Below, in pieces: positions 1 to 5,804 of a DNA stretch of 11,145 bases (positions are counted from its first letter, which is position 1; every line of letters begins with the position of its first letter). The stretch comes from an uncultured Faecalibacterium sp. (GTDB taxonomy: Bacteria > Bacillota > Clostridia > Oscillospirales > Ruminococcaceae), in the NCBI GenBank assembly GCA_900765105.1, contig CAAFQM010000283.1, positions 1 to 11,145 on the forward strand, given 5' to 3'. Position numbers and translations under genes: made by a program. Below the pieces are notes generated by a model. It was not told where the DNA came from. It worked only from the letters and a program-made list of their open reading frames with translations, and ran no database searches.

Positions 1-10
1 AACTCAAATG

Positions 11-57
11 AACAAGACCCACAGATTGGGATGAGCATCCAATCTGTGGGTCTTGTT
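11..57 (-). terminator. Perfect 19-bp hairpin, probable terminator
   Basis: Bases 11-29 and 39-57 are perfect reverse complements around a 9-nt loop. On the minus strand the hairpin lies about 19 nt after the stop codon of the decayed reading frame at 76-357, so it could end transcription coming from the right. The flanks hold only short T runs (TTGTTCATTT on minus, TCTTGTTGT on plus). Either direction is possible and a terminator role is inferred from shape alone. Confidence 0.55.
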
Positions 58-75
58 GTATCCATTTGCTGATAC

Positions 76-357
76 TTATTGATACCAATGCAGAGAGAAT
101 GGTTCCCAAAATATATTTGATGAATGGAACAACATCCTCTGTGCCCTCGTACCATCCGCTTTGCGCCTGCGCAAGAGCGGAATTGCCTTTTCCAAATTGG
201 GTTCAGCCAAATTTGGAAAATCCCAAAACGGTAAAGAACAAGGTTTCACGCCACTTTTCTGGTTACTGGATGTGGGAGGCGGCGGTGTGCTGTTGTCATC
301 ACCGGGAATAGACGGAACGTCTTCAACAGGCGACTCATAGACCTGATAGTCGTATAT
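76..357 (-). pseudogene. Possible remnant of a protein C-terminus
   Basis: This minus-strand frame stays open for 93 codons but has no plausible start near its beginning. It begins just after in-frame TAG codons. Its first third reads like real protein: a YESPVEDVPSIPGDD stretch, then a Pro/Ser/Thr-rich tail. The rest is less protein-like. Just upstream, another frame reads VVVEVDIRLSGL before a stop. Moving one base would join VVVEVD to YDYQVYESP, which suggests a frameshift. I recognise no family. It could be the decayed tail of a surface or secreted protein, or simply open by chance. Confidence 0.25.
188..220. repeat. AT-rich inverted repeat (hairpin)
   Basis: Bases 188-198 (TTTTCCAAATT) and 210-220 (AATTTGGAAAA) are perfect complements. 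A GG/CC pair extends the stem if one A is bulged, leaving a short loop. It sits inside the gene-poor left edge. It may be a terminator or a fragment of a small mobile repeat; nothing here decides. Confidence 0.4.
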
Positions 358-390
358 CTACTTCTACAACCACGAGCGTATTCAAACGAA

Positions 391-428
391 AACAGGACTG
401 GCGAAGCGCAAGCGGAGCCAGTCCTGTT
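391..428 (-). terminator. Probable terminator of the twin-peptide transcript
   Basis: AACAGGACTGGC at 391-402 pairs perfectly with GCCAGTCCTGTT at 417-428 around a 14-nt loop. On the minus strand the stem is followed by TTCGTTTG, so with the terminal stem TT the tract reads TTTTCGTTTG, a usable U-rich tail. It lies about 75 nt past the stop of the 63-aa peptide gene and is the first strong hairpin after it, so it is the likely end of that message. Confidence 0.65.
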
Positions 429-502
429 GATCCAACCCATGGGTGATCCGGCAGGATCCTCCCGTGATGTTCATGGCTTACGATACGGCGGTGGGTTCGG
501 TT

Positions 503-694
503 TTACCGACCGCTGTCGATGCGGTGCCCTACGTTGTTGCCGGCCAGAAGCCCCATAGCGCCGCCGATGATGGCACCGGGGATCGTACCGGCAATGGCAC
601 CGGCAGGCCCCATGGCAATGCCGACCGAAGAGCCTTTCACGGCACCGGCAACAGCACCAACAACACCGCTGGCGAGAGTAGCAATCAATTCCAT
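503..694 (-). CDS. 63-aa glycine-zipper peptide (second of a tandem pair)
   Basis: A small hydrophobic peptide whose glycines fall every fourth residue for nearly its whole length: G13, 17, 21, 25, 29, then after a 3-residue step G32, 36, 40, 44, 48, 52, 56. This is the glycine-zipper pattern of closely packed membrane helices, also seen in pore-forming class II bacteriocins and glycine-zipper membrane proteins. The start is set by AAGGAGG about 8 nt before ATG. There is no double-glycine leader, no cysteine and no signal cleavage site; K20 and a polar tail (NNVGHRIDSGR) are the main charged positions. It aligns without gaps to the 46-aa peptide just upstream over residues 1-29, with 15 identical positions including MELIA, A8-S9, K20 and five zipper glycines. 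That indicates tandem duplication. Function is unknown; membrane insertion or pore formation is inference. No bacteriocin exporter or immunity gene is visible nearby. Confidence 0.75.
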   Translation of the reverse strand: MELIATLASGVVGAVAGAVKGSSVGIAMGPAGAIAGTIPGAIIGGAMGLLAGNNVGHRIDSGR

Positions 695-731
695 AATTAT
701 TTCCTCCTTGAAATATGTTGTGCTTGTCTTT

Positions 732-751
732 CTGCGGCCGGCGGCCGGCAG
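732..751 (-). promoter_or_regulatory. GC-rich hairpin in the 5' leader of the 63-aa peptide
   Basis: CTGC at 732-735 and GGCC at 736-739 pair with GGCC at 743-746 and GCAG at 748-751 across a 3-nt loop, with one bulged base. It lies 38 nt before the start codon. A similar hairpin stands at the same distance before the 46-aa peptide gene, and the shared stretch TTGTNTTTCTGCGGC (plus strand, 724-738 and 969-983) is offset by the same 245 bp as the start codons. It may affect RNA stability or translation. Confidence 0.4.
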
Positions 752-798
752 CAGAAGTTCGGATCATGATGATTTTTTCGGATGAGGGGCAGCTGGGC

Positions 799-939
799 TC
801 AACGGCCAGTCTTGCCGCCGCAGATGATTGCGGCCGCACCGCCGATGATGAGACCGGCGGTTCGTCCGAGAGCCGCGCCCTTTGCGCCGCCTGCGGAAGC
901 ACCAGCAATACAACTTGCGATCTTAGCAATCAGTTCCAT
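799..939 (-). CDS. 46-aa glycine-zipper peptide (first of a tandem pair)
   Basis: Reading the minus strand from the ATG at 937-939 gives a 46-residue peptide beginning MELIAKIASCIAGASAGG and ending IICGGKTGR. The TGA stop is at 799-801. A GGAGGA ribosome binding site stands about 7 nt upstream. Glycines at 13, 17, 21, 25, 29 and 33 form an unbroken GxxxG series, so the peptide can form one tightly packing membrane helix. It has two cysteines (C10, C40), a few basic residues (K6, K20, R26, K43, R46) and no leader or export signal. It pairs with the 63-aa peptide downstream, its close paralogue, in the way two-peptide bacteriocins or two-subunit pore formers are arranged. The classic GG leader and transporter are missing. 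It is transcribed from one or both promoters at 1040-1080 and 1167-1207. The role is unknown; a membrane-active effector of the upstream kinase/NTPase locus is my inference. Confidence 0.75.
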   Translation of the reverse strand: MELIAKIASCIAGASAGGAKGAALGRTAGLIIGGAAAIICGGKTGR

Positions 940-976
940 AATAAATTCCTCCATAAAATGATTTGTTTTTGTATTT

Positions 977-995
977 CTGCGGCGTCCGGCCGCGG
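977..995 (-). promoter_or_regulatory. GC-rich hairpin in the 5' leader of the 46-aa peptide
   Basis: GCGGC at 979-983 pairs with GCCGC at 989-993 around a 5-nt loop, extended to 977/995 by one wobble and one Watson-Crick pair. It matches in position the hairpin at 732-751 before the paralogous gene, so it was duplicated with the coding unit. Any effect on translation or RNA decay is inferred. Confidence 0.4.
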
Positions 996-1039
996 CGGTT
1001 CTGGAATGGAACTCTGTTCGGTTCCCTTCGTGTGCCTAC

Positions 1040-1080
1040 ATCCTATCACGGAGGAACCCGGTGCCTGTAAAAGTGGTTTT
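1040..1080 (-). promoter_or_regulatory. Promoter with the 15-bp shared element, proximal to the peptide genes
   Basis: On the minus strand the element AAAACCACTTTTACA (1066-1080) ends in a -35-like TTTACA. Exactly 20 nt later comes TAGGAT (1040-1045), 4 of 6 matches to TATAAT. The predicted leader of the 46-aa peptide message would be about 95 nt. A 20-nt spacer is long for sigma-A, which suggests that an activator bound at the 15-bp element assists the polymerase. The same arrangement occurs at 1167-1207 and 5752-5792. Confidence 0.5.
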
Positions 1081-1166
1081 GCGGGCTTCCCGGATGCGGG
1101 AACCGGAGAGAGTTTGAGTTCAAAAGGTTCTGCAGAAGGTTTGCTCTGCTTCCCTTCGACGGCTTT

Positions 1167-1207
1167 ATCTTACACCCGTGCACCGGGTGCGTTGTAAAAG
1201 TGGTTTT
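1167..1207 (-). promoter_or_regulatory. Second, distal promoter with the 15-bp shared element
   Basis: The identical 15-bp element lies at 1193-1207 and is followed, after exactly 20 nt, by TAAGAT (1167-1172). It resembles the copy at 1040-1080 beyond the core: both have GGTGC-type sequence inside the spacer and CGAAGGG just past the -10 (1152-1158 and 1024-1030), with a repeat period of about 127 bp. The spacer also holds the palindrome CACCCG-GTGCA-CGGGTG (1174-1190), a possible operator. It starts directly behind the terminator of the kinase gene. Confidence 0.5.
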
Positions 1208-1213
1208 TTCCAA

Positions 1214-1241
1214 CAAAAAAGGCCGCCCCGGCGGGGCGGCC
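1214..1241 (-). terminator. Intrinsic terminator of the kinase-STAND gene
   Basis: GGCCGCCCC (1221-1229) pairs perfectly with GGGGCGGCC (1233-1241) around a 3-nt loop. On the minus strand six T residues follow at once. It sits 16 nt past the stop codon at 1258. This very strong terminator separates the kinase gene from the peptide genes, so these need their own promoters. Confidence 0.9.
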
Positions 1242-1257
1242 CGATGAACTGAAACGG

Positions 1258-4200
1258 TTATTGAGGGTGCTTTTCTTCTACTTCCTGAAAAGCGTATGCT
1301 TTCTGGAAACGATCGAATGCGGCGGAGCTTTCCGGGAAGTCGGCGCGATACAGTGGGGCGATGACCTGCAAGGTCTCCTGAACGTCATCGCGGCAGGCGT
1401 CTAGCACGGTATCCGGAAGAGCAACGGACAGCTGAGAGATCTGCATCCGGACAACCTGCGGGTCGGTGCCGGGCAGCGTTTCCGGGGCGGAGAAGTTCGG
1501 CCCGGCGAGGAGCCGATGAATGCGCAGAAGACCGATGAACACCGCGGTGAGCGTCTCCTGCGCCTGCGCGAATTGCCGGGTGACAGTCTGCATGGAAGAG
1601 AGAGTGTCGCGTTCAGCAGTCTGCATCGAGTACAGGATATCATTTTCAGCGCTGTCCTCCTGCACCGGCGGGCGGCACCAGAAAGGATACAGGCTGTTGA
1701 GACACTGGTACATGCCGGGAAGGTTTCCGAGACGCAGTTCGATCTCTGACAGTCGTTCATAGTGCTCCAGCTGCCAGGACAGAAGCTCGGGGTCATCTGA
1801 ATGCGACAGCAGGGCATCGAGCCGGAGACAGCAGCGCCGGGCATTTGCATCATCCCCAATGTCATAATATTTATCCCGGGCACCTCTCCAGACCTTCGTC
1901 GTATCCCAAAGAGAACTGCATTTGGCTGCATCATGCTCGGCGAGCAGATAATAATTGCAGTTTTTCTTCAGCCGGAGCATGACATCGTGATCATAGTCCG
2001 GCTGATCACGGTACAAATCGACCTGAAGGACATGGTAGCGTTCCAGATCCAACTCCGGGATCTGCTCCGGCTTCTGGCTGAGCTGTTCCAGCAGCGCCAG
2101 AAACTTTGGACGGTTCGGAAGCTGTTCGCCGAAGACTATATCAACGGCTTTCAGAGCGGTGGCGAAACAGAGCTTCGGTTCTTTCCCCTCCTGCTGGCAC
2201 AGGTCGCAGACGATGGCATAGAGTGCATCGGCACCGTGGTTGTAGACGGTGCGGAAGCGGTCGGCAGCGTTCAACAGGAACCGGACGGCGTCATGAAATC
2301 CAATCAGCTTTACCAGAGGATCCGCCATCCTCTGGTAAACCGTGACCAGATCCAGCGGGAATCCGGATTCGGGGGTAAACTCCAGCAGGCGTTCGTAGAC
2401 CCAGCGGGCGAGGGCATCATCCATGCGGTACTGCGCGTCAAGCTCTGTGCGCTGGCAATAGCTGAGCAGGACTCGTGCTTTATCCTCAGTTTCCAGCGTC
2501 TCGTAGGAGGCGAGATGTTCGTCGAGCAGCGCGGTGTACCAGTTTGCCCCTTCTTTGTTCCGCCCCAGACGTCCACAGACTTCAGCAAGTTCCGTCAAGG
2601 TAAGAAGGTCCGGCTGATGATGAGCCCGGTCATAGGCCAGCTGGTCGCAAAGGCAGTCGTAGACATCCTGCAGCCTGCCGGAGTCGAGATAAAGCCAGAT
2701 GTAGTTCCAGGAAAGCTGCGAGAGGATGGTATCTTTGGGCTCCTCATGATGCTCCAGAGCAGCCTGCAGCAGATCGATGGCTCCCTGATAATTCCCGCTC
2801 AGCTCCTCATAGGATGCTGCCTCGGCGTAGGAGTCGCCCCAGCAGGTTCCAACGGTCTGTATCACATCCGGAGAACGGAGATCGTGGAGACGCTTCAGCT
2901 CAAAGGAATAGAACGCTGTTTTCAGGGGATCGGAAAAACAGGACCAGCGGGCATACTGACCATAATCGCTCTCGGAATAAAACTCAGAGAGCGCCGTCAG
3001 CAGTTGTTCCAGCAGGACGGGCGCCTGTCCGGTCGTGACAGCCAGAAGATAGGCATAGCGCAGGATGCAGGATTCATCCAGATAGAACCGATAGCTGATG
3101 TCGGTTTCAGCCAGCTCGGTCTGGAGATCACTGCACTCCGCTGCAGCGGATTCCAACGCATGGGCAAGGGCCATGAGTTTGTCAAATATCTCAGGCCGGA
3201 CACTGTCCAGCGCAGGGAGAACGGGAACGTGCGCGAGGAAGGCGGACAGGTTCGCAGTATCGGCGGCATCGCATACCGAAGCATCCGGCGTAGCAAGCTG
3301 CGCCAGATAGGCTGCGGCGTCCATATGCGCGGCAGGGCTATCCTCTTCCTGTGGGAAGAGGATGCGCCACGCCGCCATCTCTGCGCCAAGAACGGTATTT
3401 TTTGTGACAGATTCAAGCGCATGATCGAGGGTCTCCCAATAGGAATCATTGTACCGGCGGCCGGCATCGATGATCCGCGTACAGTTGATCCGGAATAGCA
3501 GATCCCGGCTTTCCTGCGAAGAAAACTGTCGGCAGGTCTGCTCGGCTTTATCCAGAGCATCGGCGCTGTCCGGTTCCAGTTCATGATAGCGGCAATACAG
3601 GTCGGCCACCGGGAGAAAATAATGGCCGGTGGTGTCGGAGTATTCCTGAATGCGCTCTAAAAAAAGCCGGGCAAGGGTGCGTTTGCCTAGCTGGGAACTG
3701 CTGCTCTGGTTCCCGTCCTGAAGATATTGCCCGACCCCCTGCACAACGGGCTCAAACACGGTGCATTTTTGCACCAGCGTGGTGTAGGCCAGATCCAGAA
3801 TGATCTGGTGCAGCGAGACGATATCATCCCCGGACAGCTCGACCCAGCCGGTTTTTACCAGACTCTGCAGGATATCTTTCTGGTACAGAGAGCCGAGCAG
3901 CTCCCGCAGGGTGCTGTGCGCAATCCTCACCGGGCCAAACAGGGAAAACGCTGCTAGAAGATTTGTTTCGCTCTGGGAAAAGTGGCTCAGATCAAACAGG
4001 ATGCGCAGGTGCTTTTGCACACTTTCATTGGTCATGCGGCGGTCTTTCCGGTGGCCGACATGGGTGGAGCTTTGCGCGGCCGTGATCCCTTCGCTGGTTT
4101 TCAGCGCGTCCAGAAGGACAGAGGGGGATTCGCCATTGACCCGCAGGTACTTTGCAATCAGACAGATGGTCATGGTGTGGTAGTCTACCTGTTCCATTAA

Positions 4201-5724
4201 CTGGTCGATCTGTGTGCGCTCGGTTTCGGAGTAATCCAGAGAGTTGTACTGGCGGAAAATTTCCCACAGAGTATTTGCGTCCTGCATCGCGTGGATGGCC
4301 CGCTGCGGGAGATTATAATCAGAAAAATCCAGCCGTGTGGTGACAAGGATCCGGCAGTTGAGCTCCAGCAGATCCTGAATCTTTTCATCAAAAGAGTCGA
4401 AGTTATCAAGAATCAGAAGATCCTGTGGGGTAAGGTCCTTTTTCAAAAGCCGAAGTGTGGAGGAATAATCGTGTCCTGCGGGGGCAGGCTCTGTTTCATC
4501 GGCAGAGCCGCTGCCGGGGTAGATCTCCAGCGCACTCTGACAGAGCGTTTCCTCCATGGAGTTCTGGAACGGTAGAAAAAGGATGCGGACATATTCGCCC
4601 CGATGGATCCAGGCGTACCGTCTGGCCAGCTCGGTTTTGCCGATGCCGCCGACACCGCTCAGGAAAAGAACGTTTCCCTGTTCCCTGCACTGACCGCGGA
4701 AAAAGGCATGGACCTCGCAGAGCAGATCTTCACGGCCATAGAATCCGGCTGATTGATAGGTGAAATTGCCCCGCACAAAGGCAAGTGCAGGATCGGCCAG
4801 CGGGATCAGTTCATCTAGTTTGCACAGCAGCTCATCGGCGCTCTGATATCGTTTTTCCGGCGTTCCGCAGAGAGTCCGGTGCAGAAGTTCCGTCAGCAGC
4901 GGGAAAAGTCTGGGGTTGACATTCTGCAGCAGCGGAGAATCCATATCGTAGTTAAAGGAAGAAAAAGAACGTCGGTCTGCAGCTTCCGAGTGCCGGCCGA
5001 AGATCCTCGTAAAGAGGATCTCGCCAATGGAATAAAGGTCGGTCGCTTCGCAGATCCGGCTCTGTCTGGAAGGCGTCAGCTGCTCCGGGGCGGCCCAGTC
5101 TCTGGTATAGGACAGCCCTGTTCCGGAGGATACGGCGTCTTTTGGCACAACGCTGTCAAAATCAAAAAGCAGCAGCATTTCGGGGGTCTCCGGGTAGACA
5201 AAAATATTGTCCGGTTTGATGTCCAGATGCAGAAAACCGGCCCGGTGGTAATTGCCGATGACTCTGGTCAGGGCCTTCATATGGCGCAGGAGCTGGTACA
5301 GGTCCGGTTCTTCCACGCGGGCATAGGCCTGCCCTGCCATGACGGTCATATCGATATAGGCTGTCCCGCAGGCGTCAAAAACACGCTGAATGTTGCTGGT
5401 GGAATTTGTCAGTCCTTCGATGCGCCGGATATCCTGCTGAAGGGTATACCCGTTGCGGAACCGGTTCAGACCGGCGTTGTAGGCTTCGCGGTCTGGTTCA
5501 TCGGGAACAAGGCTGCCGTCGGGGCGGCGCGCAATGTGCAGAAAAACCGGATCATATTCCTTCAGCAGATGCTCGGTCACAAAACCGGAGCTATCGGTAA
5601 ACTCTGTGCGGTAGACTACGCAGGAGGAGCCGGAGCCGATCACCTCAAAATTCTGATAGCATCCGCTCTGGTCCGGCGGCACAAGCCGGTGCTCTTTGTT
5701 CAGGAATTCACGGATAAGTATCAC
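1258..5724 (-). CDS. Ser/Thr kinase-STAND NTPase-TPR-like repeat protein
   Basis: A 1488-residue cytosolic signalling protein with the STAND layout of effector, switch and sensor. Residues about 25-310 are a Ser/Thr protein kinase: glycine loop GSGSSCV (30-36), probable ATP-anchoring K55, catalytic HLDIKPDN (166-173), metal-binding DFD (188-190) in place of DFG, and APE (212-214). The HRD arginine is replaced by Leu, a non-RD kinase. Residues about 325-640 are an NB-ARC/STAND-type NTPase: Walker A GVGGIGKT (357-364), Walker B LLILDN (436-441), TTR sensor (462-464), then a winged-helix-like part. From about 650 to the end the sequence is long helical repeats, TPR-like, the usual ligand- or phage-protein-sensing part. 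No membrane segment or signal peptide is seen. The start is uncertain: GTG at 5724 is used here, but the only Shine-Dalgarno match (GGAG) abuts it, and an in-frame TAG lies a few codons upstream. Such architectures occur in biological-conflict and signalling systems; the substrate and trigger are unknown. Confidence 0.9.
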   Translation of the reverse strand: MILIREFLNKEHRLVPPDQSGCYQNFEVIGSGSSCVVYRTEFTDSSGFVTEHLLKEYDPVFLHIARRPDGSLVPDEPDREAYNAGLNRFRNGYTLQQDIRRIEGLTNSTSNIQRVFDACGTAYIDMTVMAGQAYARVEEPDLYQLLRHMKALTRVIGNYHRAGFLHLDIKPDNIFVYPETPEMLLLFDFDSVVPKDAVSSGTGLSYTRDWAAPEQLTPSRQSRICEATDLYSIGEILFTRIFGRHSEAADRRSFSSFNYDMDSPLLQNVNPRLFPLLTELLHRTLCGTPEKRYQSADELLCKLDELIPLADPALAFVRGNFTYQSAGFYGREDLLCEVHAFFRGQCREQGNVLFLSGVGGIGKTELARRYAWIHRGEYVRILFLPFQNSMEETLCQSALEIYPGSGSADETEPAPAGHDYSSTLRLLKKDLTPQDLLILDNFDSFDEKIQDLLELNCRILVTTRLDFSDYNLPQRAIHAMQDANTLWEIFRQYNSLDYSETERTQIDQLMEQVDYHTMTICLIAKYLRVNGESPSVLLDALKTSEGITAAQSSTHVGHRKDRRMTNESVQKHLRILFDLSHFSQSETNLLAAFSLFGPVRIAHSTLRELLGSLYQKDILQSLVKTGWVELSGDDIVSLHQIILDLAYTTLVQKCTVFEPVVQGVGQYLQDGNQSSSSQLGKRTLARLFLERIQEYSDTTGHYFLPVADLYCRYHELEPDSADALDKAEQTCRQFSSQESRDLLFRINCTRIIDAGRRYNDSYWETLDHALESVTKNTVLGAEMAAWRILFPQEEDSPAAHMDAAAYLAQLATPDASVCDAADTANLSAFLAHVPVLPALDSVRPEIFDKLMALAHALESAAAECSDLQTELAETDISYRFYLDESCILRYAYLLAVTTGQAPVLLEQLLTALSEFYSESDYGQYARWSCFSDPLKTAFYSFELKRLHDLRSPDVIQTVGTCWGDSYAEAASYEELSGNYQGAIDLLQAALEHHEEPKDTILSQLSWNYIWLYLDSGRLQDVYDCLCDQLAYDRAHHQPDLLTLTELAEVCGRLGRNKEGANWYTALLDEHLASYETLETEDKARVLLSYCQRTELDAQYRMDDALARWVYERLLEFTPESGFPLDLVTVYQRMADPLVKLIGFHDAVRFLLNAADRFRTVYNHGADALYAIVCDLCQQEGKEPKLCFATALKAVDIVFGEQLPNRPKFLALLEQLSQKPEQIPELDLERYHVLQVDLYRDQPDYDHDVMLRLKKNCNYYLLAEHDAAKCSSLWDTTKVWRGARDKYYDIGDDANARRCCLRLDALLSHSDDPELLSWQLEHYERLSEIELRLGNLPGMYQCLNSLYPFWCRPPVQEDSAENDILYSMQTAERDTLSSMQTVTRQFAQAQETLTAVFIGLLRIHRLLAGPNFSAPETLPGTDPQVVRMQISQLSVALPDTVLDACRDDVQETLQVIAPLYRADFPESSAAFDRFQKAYAFQEVEEKHPQ

Positions 5725-5751
5725 TCCAATCAGCAGTTGTTTCTACAGTTC

Positions 5752-5792
5752 AGAATAACTGGGTGCAGCATCCGATTTGTAAAAGTGGTTTT
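5752..5792 (-). promoter_or_regulatory. Promoter of the kinase gene with the 15-bp shared element
   Basis: The element AAAACCACTTTTACA (minus strand) at 5778-5792 is identical to the two copies before the peptide genes. It is followed after exactly 20 nt by TATTCT (5752-5757), 4 of 6 to the -10 consensus. Transcription would begin near 5745, giving a leader of only about 20 nt before the GTG at 5724. The site lies between the stop of the HTH gene and the kinase gene, which argues that the kinase is transcribed separately from the HTH gene. Confidence 0.55.
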
Positions 5793-5804
5793 ATCGGCCG
5801 GATC

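Noticed and set aside
66..311. Plus-strand 81-codon frame in the left edge
   Set aside because: No ribosome binding site, atypical composition (CCCHH tail) and it overlaps hairpins; nothing supports expression.
471..929. Minus-strand 152-codon frame covering both peptide genes
   Set aside because: It is rich in Arg and Cys, lacks a ribosome binding site and is out of frame with the two peptides, which both have strong ones and align to each other.
503..939. Classical class IIb bacteriocin operon
   Set aside because: The glycine pattern fits, but double-glycine leaders, an exporter and an immunity protein are not visible, so I name the peptides only by their sequence pattern.
1801..3498. Plus-strand open frame of 565 codons opposite the kinase-STAND gene
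   Set aside because: It is the antisense shadow of a GC-rich gene with clear domains on the minus strand; no ribosome binding site and no recognisable motif.
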